Shown here one piece after another: positions 12,246 to 23,530 of a DNA stretch of 64,000 nt; positions within the stretch are counted from its first letter, which is position 1; every line of letters begins with the position of its first letter. A program made the translations under genes and the position numbers. Location of the stretch: positions 3,464,966 to 3,528,965 of the forward strand of contig CM040446.1 in assembly GCA_022749755.1 (NCBI GenBank), read 5' to 3'. The DNA comes from Azadirachta indica. Lineage: Eukaryota; Streptophyta; Magnoliopsida; Sapindales; Meliaceae. The notes beneath the pieces were generated by a model, which saw only the letters and a program-made list of their open reading frames with translations, was not told the origin of the DNA and did no database searches.

Positions 12246-14072
12246 GAACAGTCATTCAAAAATGAGGGGACACCCTATTCTTAATAGCATTTTGGTAATG
12301 GCACCAAATATATACCCAATCTCTTAGTGACTAGTTGGTATTGACAATGAAATCAAAAGGAACAGTGCAAAAAAAAAAAAGGTGTGCTTATTACTTTTAA
12401 ATGTGTGGTCAATACGCCCTCTAGCAAAATTGTTTAGTTAGAGAGTGCCAAAAGAAATGTTGTTTTCTTTGTTTTTTTGGTTGTGAGGATAAGATCTGAA
12501 TAACTAAATTGACTTGTGCCATTAATTGTCTTTATTCTGCCACAACATCATTTATAATTTTGTTGCTCTGGTGATCATTTTCTTTTTATTATTATTGAGG
12601 AAGTGCTTATTAGTTCTTTGGGTTGGAAAATGTCATTGACCACCCTTCAGATCCGATCAAATTACGGATAGATCTAAAATTATTTTGGTCTAGAAATTTA
12701 GACCCTATCTGAAAACCATCATAGGTCTTGAATCTCTCATAACTTCTTTGTTTGTTTTATTTATTTTTAATTTTTTTTAAAATATTACAAAAATATAAAT
12801 TCAATTACTCAGCAATTATGATGTAATCAAGATTAAAATTCCAAACTTCTACTTAATTAGGACCCCCAAACCTAACTTCTGTGATGAGTCATCAAAGTAG
12901 GTGTCCCTCTAATTAAATTAAATTTGTGAAAATAAAAATATATATAATTTGTTGTTGTAATAAGCATTATTGTTTTGAAGGTTGTTTGACTTTTTAGATG
13001 AGGGTTACCTAAAGCATATGACTCATGGAGCATGATGATAATGGACTAAATTATCTATTCAGATTACCAGAGTCCCACTTATTTGAATAACCTTTAATTA
13101 CAGCATGGAAAATGCTCTTAACACGAGAATATCTCAGAATATTAAAATAATATTCTTTGTTATAAGGCACCACTACTAGTCTGAATGACCTATAAAAATT
13201 CTCTTTAAGAAATAATTTTAATTTTAATTTTAATTTTAAGAATAATAATTTAATAGGTCCAAGTCATATTTTAAACATGGGAGTTAGGCACACACTAACC
13301 GGACCAGCAGATTCACCCTCTATATAATAACCACCATTTACCAACTGCCAACTGCCAAAAGCAAAAAATAAAATTCCTGTATTTTTTTAAATATTTAAAT
13401 TACTTACAAATCAGAATAATTATAAAAGAAGAAAATTAAATCCTTAATTATTACCATTAAATATTTATTAATGTGTTTTCCGTTTTTTAAATAGTAAAAA
13501 GATTAAGATCGTACATGGCTCGTAATGTAAAGTTTTTACCATTTTAGTTTACATTTAATAAAATAAAATAAATTAAAAAAAATTAGTTGTTACACTCGTT
13601 CACTTGAGAGGCAGAGGCAGTTAAAGTGGTAGTTAAGTGAGGTTGAGACTAAGTTTACGCTTTTATTTATTTTTCAAGTAAAACAAAATGATGAATTTTT
13701 ATTTTTTTTCAGAAAAATTAAATGAATTATTTCGTTATTTTTCCCTTGACAGTTGATATTCTCCATCATTACCATCGACCAGTCTTCGCCACGCTACCCG
13801 TGACAAATATAATTAACGTATTATAGTATTTTACAACTGTTTTTTATTTTTAAAAGTGTTTAATTATAAATATTTTTGTATATTCATTTTTTATATTATT
13901 TAATTATGCAAATATATAAATAACATTTATGCGTTTCAGAATATTTCAATACATTATTTTGAAAAGTGTTATGAGTAAAATTGTCAAATATTTCATTATC
14001 CAAAATTGCCACTTAATTTTTTTGGTTCTTTTCTTGTCTCAATGACTATGTTAACTAATATGTGTGAATAGA
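12246..14072. other. Gene-free AT-rich intergenic region
   Basis: I see no gene here. The region has short A or T runs, a repeated AATTTTAATTTT stretch near 13220-13240, and nothing resembling a tRNA, known protein or well-bounded repeat. Confidence 0.6.
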
Positions 14073-14385
14073 AAGATTAATTGGTTTCTAAAGTATCGAC
14101 AAATGTATATTTTAACTTCAATAACTTGAAAATTATTTATTTAACTTTCATTTAATACTAATGACATGCTTAGAATAAATCGAGGTTAATACCATTAGAT
14201 TTCATATTTTTTAATGTATGAGAAGGTAATGATTAATTTTGAGAAATAAAGTATAAAAGAAGGTTAATATTTTTTATGAGTATGGCTTATTTAATTTATT
14301 GAAAATTAAATGGTTAATTTTTAAACAATTACAATTAAAATATACATTGAATTATATTTTAGAAATTTAGTAATTTTTTTCTTAT
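14073..14385. mobile_element. Putative MITE with terminal inverted repeats of about 70 bp
   Basis: The left arm (about 14080-14155) and the reverse complement of the right arm (about 14305-14380) align through TTTCTAAA, AATGTATATTTTAA and ATTTAA(C/T)TTTC at equal spacing. This arrangement in non-coding AT-rich DNA fits a miniature inverted-repeat transposon of about 300 bp. I could not define exact ends or a target duplication. Confidence 0.5.
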
Positions 14386-15135
14386 GTCTAATGATATTAT
14401 TTATCACAATAATAAAATAATAAAATATTATTAAAAAAATAAAAAAGACCTCAAATTAATTATTGAAAGGAGAGTTCATAAAAATAATTAATACTATTAT
14501 ATCAAATTTAGTTATAAAGTTATTATTTTAATTGATACGATATTAACTCACGGGAGGGACGAATTTTAATATATACAATTAATTAAAATATTAAATTAAG
14601 TTATATATCAAACTAGTATTATCTTTTAAACAAATAAATTAAAGAAAACAGGTAAAATAAAGGTTTTAGTTATCTTTGTTGTATAAAAGCTATTAAGTGC
14701 ACTAAAGATTTATTAATTCCAATGGTCTAGCATATTATTGCATTTCTATAATCTATGTCCATAAATTAAGGAAAAATATTAAAAATAAATATTATGTTGT
14801 ATAATTAGATACTAAATAGGCCGTTGATGGGACCCACATTTAAAGGAGATGAGTTGGCCAACCACAATCACATCCTGGCTGTGGCACCTCACCACACTCC
14901 ACTTGCTTGTCCTTTCCTTCTCGCCAACCGCCGACGGCGTTTTTGCTTTCTCAAGTTATCACATACAAACGAGAGTACACATTACACATAAAAGTTACCC
15001 AACTGGTAAATGCGACGTCTGTAACAACGTGTCGAATATTTGTTGGTTATATAATTTAAAATAAGATAGATTTGGTTACAGATGATGGTACCTCTTATTA
15101 CTTAAACAAAACAAAAGCCTGGTTAACTTCCCCAA
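14386..15135. other. Upstream region of the syntaxin-like gene
   Basis: AT-rich DNA up to about 14830, then a more mixed stretch at 14850-15010 with an open frame that has no recognisable motif. It is likely the promoter region of the gene starting at 15397. I see no separate gene. Confidence 0.5.
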
Positions 15136-15385
15136 ACAAAAGGAAGGAGGAGAGGGAGGAAGAAGAGAAAGAAATCTGAATTACGTCTCTTTCCTCTTTC
15201 TCTTTCTCCTCTGCTAATATTTGCTTTTCATTTCTCTTTCATCATTCCTTGCTTCTGCTTAGCTCGGAAGGGAAAGGGAGAGAAGAGAAGGGAAGAGAAG
15301 CATTTCATTCTATCCATTTATATCTTTTTATTTAATAATTATTTCAGTTTATTGTTGTTGTTGTTATTGCTGCTGCTATTGTTGG
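15136..15385 (+). promoter_or_regulatory. Leader with purine and pyrimidine blocks and a TTG repeat
   Basis: A purine run (15136-15174) is followed by a pyrimidine run (15186-15211) and a second purine run (15266-15300). A TTG/GCT trinucleotide tract sits at 15352-15385, directly before the start codon. CT-rich leaders are common in plant 5' UTRs. Here the facing purine and pyrimidine blocks could also pair into a hairpin in the transcript. Confidence 0.5.
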
Positions 15386-15396
15386 TGGACGTGAAG

Positions 15397-18300
15397 ATGA
15401 TGGTAGCTAATACTTTTGATCTATGGAAAAAGGACTCCTTTTTTTCAGCGGCGGAGGAGGTCCAAGAATCCGCTGATATGTATGTCTTCTCTTTCAAATT
15501 TTTATTTTTTGACGTGGGTATGGGTTACTTTTTTTTGTTGTATATGGGGACTTTCCTGTTTATGTTGAATTTTGAGCTATAATTCGTGGCGTTGTATACT
15601 TTATGGATTATATATGGGGACCCTGACGTTTATGTTGAATTTTGAGCTAGATTTTTTTATGTTTTATGGTTCCTTTTCTAGTTTTCATGATGTGGTTGTG
15701 AATTGTTTTGGGTTGGTTTGCAAGTAGATGGAATGTGTACTTGACGATAAATTGGAGATGTGTGTGTAAAATTGATATTTTGACTTGTTTTATTATGTGG
15801 GTATGAGTTTATAGGTAGAAATTCAGGCAATTATGATCCTCTAGCCGTGTGTTCTTCATTTTTTAGAAAATTTGTTGCCTTCTTTTCTTCTTAAGTTGTT
15901 GTTTTTCCACTTCAATTTTTATGGCCGTAATTGTTTTCTTTTCGTGTGGCTTTCTATGCCTCATATGATTGCTTAGTTTTGACTTGTGTGCAGCTAGGAG
16001 AGGCTTGAAGAGAAAATATTGCAACTTTTTGGTATTAGATTTGTAAAGTGTGTGTATGCTATCAGAAGAGGCTGCTAACTGCTTTTTTAGTTGTTGGTCA
16101 GCCATTCTGTATGTGCCATTACGATGAACATAAAATGGACTGCCTTCAAAAAATTTATCTTTGAAAGACAAAAGAAGCAGATTTCTTGAAGTTTATAGAA
16201 ATATGAATTATTATGCTTATGCAACAAATATAGGGATTTCATTCTGAAAAATGAAAGTATTAACTACCATTTCTACCATTTGATTTTTTTGCCTTTCAAT
16301 TGTTTTCTGTTGTCAGAATGGAATCGGCATACAGATTGTGGGCAAGAGAGAGGAGAGAAGGGCTAAAAGCAGAGTATTTGGATGAACTCTCTAGGGAACT
16401 GCAAACTGCTCTAGGTACTGCTAAATGGCAGGTATGTTTAATTTTCCAGCATTTCCCTGTTTGTGTCCCCTGATTTCAACATTAACATTTTTTGAGTTAG
16501 CATAAATTTTTGTTTTGTTTCTCGTAAACTGGAGGATATAGAAAATAAAATGCGCAAATTAGTCTGACAATAATATTTCTTCTGGGAAAAATAAAAAATT
16601 TGTCCTAATTTATCAATTACATGGAGTGGAATTTTATATTTGTAGTTTTCTTGGGTTTCATTAACTGTTCAAAAGTAAAATTGAGCCTTCTAATACGCTT
16701 TTGTCCCCTAAATGTCCCCGTCATTTCAGCTGGACCTGTAGACTTTGGTCACTTGAATCTAATTTAGCTGTTAATCAACTTCGGGAAGTTCTGATTTTGT
16801 GTTATTTGATTGTACATGTTGAATTAGCTGGACGAGTTTGAAAAGGCTGTAAGGTTGAGCCACAGACATAGTTACAATGATAATGCAACAGCTAGGCATA
16901 TGCAATTTATTGGTGCCATTGAGAACCAAATTTCTCATGTGGAAGCAGCGTTAAGGGAAGCTTTTAGTGAGGAAGGAAAGCAACCCCTTCAATGGGTAAA
17001 CCTGGATGAAGAAGAGCGTGATGATTTAGCCATGTTTCTTTCTGGAAATTCCTCATCCTCATCCTCATCCTCATCCACTGGGAAAGATGAAAGCATCAAG
17101 TTCATACCTTCAGTGAAAACCTCTCTTCTGGAGAATAATCATAAGAAAAGAGATGCAAGACTTAATCCTGAGGCTACCTGCACCCGAGAAAATTCTGATG
17201 AATTGACAAGTTTCGAAGATGCCAGTAGTATTGATAAAAATAGAGAGTGTCTCATACAAATAGAAGACGAATCTCCTGGAGCAAAGGTTGATATAATTAG
17301 TAAATCAGACAGAGCAACTGGTACAAGAAGAACATGGAGTTCACCAAATTTTGCCTCATTGAAGATCGCAATCACTAATGAAAATGGAGAAGCTAGCAAC
17401 TTAACAGCGTGTGCTGAGTCCACGCCTAAGGAAAAAGGGTCCAAGCTGGTTTTCAGGAAGCACAGGTGTGTTGAACATCGGCAGGCAAAGGCAGCAGTCA
17501 ATTTGTTCAATCAGGTAAGATTTAACATGCTTGCTCTGGTTAAACTCAATAAACTATCATTTTCTGTATAAGGATCTATATTTAAGTAGTTCAATGGTTG
17601 GACATGATTATAAATTGATTAAAGTCCCAGGAAATCTTATAAGCTTAATCTTTTGCAGCTCTTTGTTGGGTTTCAAAGACAATGGCAAAGTCCTGTCCAC
17701 TTGCATCTTAATCGTTCTGTCCAACTTATGCTCATTATGATGCTAACAATCTTCTTGATCGGTGAGCCCTCAACTGTTTAGTATCCATAATTTCTAATCA
17801 GCAAAAGTGGAGGGCAATTCAGTAATAATCATTTGCAAGGCTTATTCCATTCTTTTCCCCCAATTTATCTTGTCTGGTAAAACACATTGGAATTTGACAA
17901 TCCGGTAGAATAGGAATTTGAATATTACTGTTCAACAGACGGTAGTTGCAATAATTCAATATCTGAATCCATGTGTGCTTTAGAATCTGAGTGAGTGGAG
18001 AACAAATTCTAAAAGTTATTCACTAGTTTAAAAGCAGATTAAGAGGATTGCTCATAATTTTAACGAATGATGATGCTTTGTGCAAACGTTTTTTTTTTTT
18101 TTTTTCTAATACCACTAAGCTGCAATTTTTTATGCCTCTAGATTGGGCTGTATACCTATTCTTGGTTCCACTGCATTCTAAGAAATTTTCAGTTGATTGA
18201 CACCAAATCTTTGGTTGTTTTTGTTCTGTTCTCAGTCTTGGTTCTTTGCTTGTATGTTGTATTAACTTTAAGGGATTGATATTGAGTTGAAGTAGCTTCT

Positions 18301-18757
18301 GTTTTTGCTCAAACAAGGCCTATAGTCCTCTATTAAGTTTTACTGCACAAGCACATACTGAGATTTTCAGTCTGACGTAAATATTGCTTGTTGCAAGATC
18401 ATATATTTTCAAACGAAGTAATTTCTTGCACATAACATTTGGACATCAGAAAATGCTTTGACAATGCCTTATTTGGAATTGCTTGAATGATTTTTTATTC
18501 TTATCATAATATATTGCTGTGAACCGTGTTTATTATTAAGAGTTGACACTATTGCCCTGAGAGTACCTTATCTCTAAGACCTGGAAATTCTGGAGAGTAT
18601 TTGTGAAAGGAACCTGTATTAAAAATCTGGAAGACTTTCAATATGTAATTTTATCTTAGCTGCTGCTGATGGTTTTGTTTCTTCTTTGAGCAAGAACGTT
18701 AACGGGGAATTCTCATCTTTTTCTCCTGCAGTGCCCTTTGTCCTCTATTCAGCATGA
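15397..18757 (+). CDS. Syntaxin-6 N-terminal-domain membrane protein (Syntaxin/t-SNARE family protein)
   Basis: Five exons (15397-15479, 16317-16431, 16828-17514, 17659-17761, 18732-18757) encode 337 residues. The N-terminal 100 or so residues (DLWKKDSFFSAAEEVQESAD, then SAYRLWARER, ELQTALGTAKWQLDEFEKAV and IENQISHVEAAL) match the three-helix syntaxin-6 N domain, which regulates SNARE assembly at the trans-Golgi and endosomes. A long low-complexity middle follows, including a run of nine serines. The end is a hydrophobic segment (QLMLIMMLTIFLIVPFVLYSA), a C-terminal tail anchor reaching almost to the stop. I see no canonical SNARE heptad motif between the N domain and the anchor. The start is the first ATG after the TTG tract. 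It resembles Arabidopsis At2g18860/At1g27700. The final exon codes for only eight residues plus part of one. Confidence 0.85.
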
Positions 18758-20390
18758 AAGCTAGTGGTAGTTTACTGTTTGTGACCAAGATGAAAGGTAA
18801 TTGTATTACCTTAGTAACCCAATTTTGTTACATATTAATGGGAAAATGAGATGGTGAAGCCGTTATAAATGGCATAGATATCTGATAGACAGTTGCAAAA
18901 AGGCCTTCCATGCTAGCCCATCAGATCTTAGTCATTACCTTGCTAGAATCTTAGTTTCGGGCTAAAACTTGCTGAACTATCTCTTCAGAAAAGAAGACAA
19001 CTCTTACGCTTAATTTTCTTATTCTTGCTTTCCTTCCCTAGGAACAGTTTTGGCATTTCTTTACCAGATAATACTAAACACCGGGAAGTTCTTCTTCTCA
19101 GGCCTTTGAACTTTGAATTGTAGTCTTTCCTTCACGAACAAGAGATGAAACTATATCCTATGACTTCTGCCTATTGTTTTAAGGCAGGAATGCAATTGTA
19201 GGAAATTACTGTTTTTTAATGTACTAGAACATCTCAATTATTACTTGCTGCTTTTCTGAGTCATTAATAATTAAATTCAATCATCATCTGTTGAATCTGC
19301 AGGAATTGGAGCTATTTTTGAAGCAGACAGAGGAAGCTTTTGATTATGAGGAGCTTTCCCGTTGATTCTAGTTCTGATAGGAGCCTAAACCACATCTTTG
19401 AAGCAAAAGGAGTAAAACTAGCAAGAGGAATAGTTTGTCATTCTAGATTTCCTCTGCTACACAAAGCTGTAAATTCATTCATATAGTTTTTGAAAACACA
19501 TTGCTTCCCAAGACCAGTTGATGCTGCTGACAATCTCATTTCAGTTAAAGCTTCAAATTTAACTTGTAAATATTCGAATTTGTGTTCAATCATCTATTAT
19601 GAATGACTTGAAAGGAGAAATTTGATACCAAGATCTTCCCCTTTTCTATTAATTAAGATTCTCTTATGATATAAGTCACATAAATCTTTAAAGAATATCA
19701 TATCAAAGATGTGTAATCTAGAAATTTATTTTTTGTTACCAAGTGTTCTGGAAACTCATATTTTTACGTTTTCAAAAAATATTGCTCATTCAATCGCGCC
19801 CAATTTTTTATTTTTATAAAAAAGATGGTAAGAGTTGATAGCATAATGAAATAATGTGTATATCATAATTTAAATAAAAATTAAATACAACTAAAATTCT
19901 TAACAATACAACACTTATTAATATTTGTCATATATCCAGTATTTTACTCTTAATAATATGATAATTACATGGCACTTATTAACGAGTGTACAAACTATAT
20001 TTTTAACTTCATATGTGTGTACTATTTTTCTGATAATAACAATCGTATAATCAATAATCAACTAAAAAAATTAAATATGGATACCTATTGAAAACTTCAT
20101 ATTTTTATCTTATTTCACATTTATAATTTTAGTGGAAAAGGAAGTAAAATCATATATATAAATAGTAAAGGATGATTTTAGAGTGGACGATCCCACTTTA
20201 CAAATTACAGATTTTTTCAAATTCGTATCTTGTAAAATGCCATCGTCAAACCCAAAAGAATTGCTGGAGCTGGTGGATCCATTAATTAGATCACAATCAT
20301 TCTCTAAAAAAAAAAAAAAAAAATTGCAGATGCCGAGATATTATTGTATAAAATTTAAAATGAGAATTAATTAATTAATTACCTGATGAG
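18758..20390. other. 3' UTR of the syntaxin-like gene and AT-rich spacer
   Basis: The transcribed 3' region probably continues to about 19600, because spliceable-looking sequence with polypyrimidine-AG occurs at 19300. From there to 20390 the DNA is AT-rich, with an A tract at 20307-20323. I find no gene. Confidence 0.5.
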
Positions 20391-20777
20391 TTATTTGAGA
20401 AGTTTGAGGACCAAAGTTGCAAAATGAGCTTCATATCTGAAACCAATTTGTTGTCCAACAGCTATTCCAGGCTTCTTCTGATACACTTCAGTTGTGTCCC
20501 TTAAACGATAATACGGTCGTTCAAACTGCAACTTCAGTTCATACTTATCTCCGCTGTCTTCATCGAACGCTAAAATACTTACGGCCTTACCATCCTTCAA
20601 ATCTTGGCCGTCTTTCTTCTTCAGTCCTGGAAGAATATATTTATCAACTTCGCTCTCAGGAACAATGATTTCGTGTTTCGCCTGCAGATCAGTCTCCGAT
20701 ATTATTCTGTGAAACTGCCAGTTTTCCGCTCCGAACATCACTTCCAACGCCTTGTCACTGCTTTCCCAGCAGTTCAT
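20391..20777 (-). CDS. Small B3-domain-like protein
   Basis: This intact 128-residue frame begins MNCWESSDKALEVMFG and ends at TAA (20391-20393). Residues 22-127 have the rhythm of a plant B3 DNA-binding domain: an early SETDLQAKHEIIVPESEVDKY resembling the SDxxxxxRLxVP strand, a middle strand pair around DKYELKLQFERPYYRL, and a late GIAVGQQIGFRYE resembling the GDxVxFR strand. B3 proteins are nuclear transcription factors, here with little outside the domain. Sequence before the ATG (TTTTCAGACACC on the minus strand) looks like a splice acceptor, so an upstream exon, coding or 5' UTR, is possible. Divergence from canonical B3 proteins is large and DNA binding is unproven. Confidence 0.5.
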   Translation of the reverse strand: MNCWESSDKALEVMFGAENWQFHRIISETDLQAKHEIIVPESEVDKYILPGLKKKDGQDLKDGKAVSILAFDEDSGDKYELKLQFERPYYRLRDTTEVYQKKPGIAVGQQIGFRYEAHFATLVLKLLK

Positions 20778-21416
20778 GGTGTCTGAAAATTAAGAAACAA
20801 ACCAAAATGAAGAAATTCAAGCTCAAGACAAGAGTCAAGCATAAATGTAAATAATAAATATTATAGTTTTTAATTATATATATACATATATATAGATTGT
20901 CGGAGTGTATATATATATATATATATATATATATGGATTAGATTTTTTGGGATTTCAGTTCTGAAAATAATTTAATGCTAAAGCATATATGGTTTTGGGT
21001 TTAGGAAAATTCCTATTTTGTATAGATTTCTAACTTATTTTTCTAATGAAGTTACATTAGTTTTTTTTAAAATATCCTGTACGTAAATATTTTGTCGTTA
21101 TTTATTTATAATACTATTATTGGTGAGGATAAGTTATTTGCATAATAAAATTTACTCTAAATATCTCATTTTAATAAAATATATTATTATAAAATTATTT
21201 CTATTTTAATTTATTATGTTAAAAATAATTTAAGATAAAAGACTAAAGTTGTATTACTTTTCGTGTCCATCTAGCATATACTCATTTATTTTAAAATTTT
21301 GCTGCCTTAAATTGCAAAACTTTCCTCTTCTACGTGTATTTATATATATATATATATATATATATCCAATTATCCGTATAAGTAAAATATTACATGAAAA
21401 TGATACAGGAAAAATA
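20778..21416. repeat. AT-rich spacer with two (TA)n tracts
   Basis: Dinucleotide TA tracts lie at about 20905-20935 and 21340-21365. The remainder is AT-rich and probably contains the promoter of the minus-strand B3-like gene. No other gene is visible. Confidence 0.65.
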
Positions 21417-21868
21417 TGAGTTAGTCCCTTTATTTTTGTCTAATTATATTTAAAATACAATTTCAACTATAACTATTAACTTATATTTACTCTTAATAAG
21501 TTTAAATCTATATTAGACATTTGGACTTAAACTCAGCCTGTTAACTTTTTTGTTTTAATTATTTGACATATTTACTTTTAACAAATTTAAATTTACATTG
21601 AACTTAAATCTTAACTTGTCTCAACTTGATTTCTTTAACTCAAAAAAGAAAATATTCATAAATTTGTGAACGTTTGGTTAAGTTTACATAATATTTTTAG
21701 ATTTTTAGTTTGCTCAATGGTTAGGTTTTAAATTCGTAAATTTACGAAAAAAAAAATTACTAGTCAATCACAAAATTGTGACAATAACTCAACAAGGAAG
21801 TAGATGATATTTTTGAAAAATTAAGGAGATAAGTGGCAATTAGATAAAACATAGAGGGGATAACTATT
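21417..21868. mobile_element. Putative MITE of about 450 bp
   Basis: The left end (GAGTTAGTCCCTTTATTTTT, 21417-21436, continuing GTCTAATT) and the reverse complement of the right end (TAGTTATCCCCTCTATGTTT, 21868 leftwards, continuing TATCTAATT) align over about 28 bp. The interior is non-coding. The inverted ends suggest a non-autonomous DNA transposon. Target duplications are not clear. Confidence 0.5.
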
Positions 21869-22734
21869 TTTTTAGCAGTGAAAGTAATAATTCCTTAGAT
21901 TTTTGGTTTATTGAATTATTTGATATTAGTAAGTTTATTTTTTTATGGGACATCGTCATTAATGCTTGGTAAATTTCTCTTCTGTTTTCAAATACAAACG
22001 ACTAATTACATCGAACTACAATAAATTATTGTTGTCCGTTTTTGAGTGCTGTATAACTTATTTTCTAAAATTCTTAATAATTTATATCAATAAGTCTTCA
22101 TGACAATATTGGACATTTTAATGGAAATACAAGCATCACAATATGTGATCTTTCTCTTGATTCATCATTTATATATAGCAGCTTTCAAAAAATCTGAGTC
22201 AATAAATATCAAAATCTTGAATGAATTACGTAATAAATATCAAAATCTGAGGTAATAAATATCTATATGCAGTTTGCGTGTCTTCTTTAGAGTTAAAAAG
22301 TTTTTCGAACGATGTAGGAAATTAGTTGGTGAAACTAGAATCACTGCTTATCTGTATTAGTTTTCCTTTAATTGGTTTGATTTAGGAATTAGAATTTGTA
22401 GGCGTCCGTTTGTATGGACCATGGTTACACACAATCACCTCTTTTGCTTGTGTCTAGTTTTGCCCGTATTAAGGTTTGAGGTTTTGCGTTTGTGTTAAAA
22501 AAACAAGGGTTTAATATTCTATGATTAAAGCATTGAATTTCGTCATAAAATCTTCTCTCAACCCAATACAGATTCTTAGTGGCTGAGAAAGAAATTAGCC
22601 CACATATTCTAGTTATATCTCAGCAGTTCCGAGATGGCTTACAGATTAGAAACCAAGCTTAGAACACCAAAGAGAAAAGGAAAACTAATGAGTAAAAAAT
22701 AAAAAAAAAAACAACGTAACAGCCCAGCACGCAC
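21869..22734. other. AT-rich spacer before the SLU7 pseudogene
   Basis: No gene is visible. A direct repeat of AATAAATATCAAAATCT occurs at about 22200-22250. The last 120 bp may include degraded 5' sequence of the SLU7 copy but cannot be aligned by eye. Confidence 0.5.
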
Positions 22735-23530
22735 GATAGAGGAGCGAAATGTCTCAGGCGGATATGTACAGAATAAGGAGAGGCCGAGAAAAATCGGAGC
22801 AAAATGGACAAACAAGCACATTTGCATCGGATGAAAAGATAGAGAGCATTGAACTGATTATGATTCCGAACGAGACAGATTAGATTGCTATGGTCCAGCC
22901 ACGTATGCCCACACGAGGCTAGAGGAAAATACCTAGAACAACAGAAACTGGAAAAATTGGAAGAGCAAAATGGTAAACAGGTTGATGATGAAGATGGTCT
23001 GAAGATTGACGAGGACATGAAGAGTATAAATTTTGCCGAAATTCAGAAGCGGGTTTATACTAATAGCGGTGGAAGCACAGGAACTTTAAGAATTTTGTGT
23101 CTGCATGAGGACATAGCGAAATATCTCTAAAATCGCGATCCAAATTCTGCACATTATGATCTGAAATCTCAGTCTATGCGTGAAGAACCCTTTGCCACAT
23201 GCTGATGCGAATCAGAAATTCAACAGAGGAGATAATCGGTGTAGAATGACTAGGCAGCATCGGAGTTCATGCAGCTCAATGTTCCTGCTATGGAAGCTTC
23301 TCAAAAAGGACAGGATGGTCACATCTAGGACGGTCCATCGCAAGCTGAATTGCTGTATAGGAGGAGCAAGATCATCAAGGAGAAGGTGAAGTCATGTATT
23401 ACGAACAAGATTACAGCGAAGTTTGGCAATGCTGCAACTGAAGACAAAATGCCATGGAAGCTTCTCGTTGGACAAGGTGAACGGCAGGTTAATAGACCAT
23501 GCCCGGAGAATTATACAGAGTTGAAAGATA
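22735..23530 (+). pseudogene. Broken copy of splicing factor SLU7
   Basis: Reading across frames, this block matches the middle of SLU7, a zinc-knuckle protein of the second splicing step. Matching pieces in order are ERPRKIGAKWTNKH (22779 on), DYDSERDR (22855 on), KLEKLEEQNGKQVDDEDG, IDEDMKSINFAEIQKRV, GGSTGTL, DPNSAHYDLKSQSMREE (23140 on), PLPHADANQKF, GPSQAELLYRRSKIIKEK, and ITAKFGNAATEDKMP with ERQV. The frame changes several times (near 22920, 23190, 23250 and 23490) and in-frame stops interrupt the rest, so no SLU7 protein can be made. The conserved order without visible introns suggests a retrotransposed copy, and an A-rich run at 23757-23770 could be tail remnant. The N- and C-terminal parts of SLU7 are not recognisable. 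Confidence 0.85.

Noticed and set aside
15352..15396. Upstream extension of the syntaxin-like protein as a leucine run
   Set aside because: There is no ATG. The reading comes from a TTG repeat in the leader. The ATG at 15397 fits the family start.
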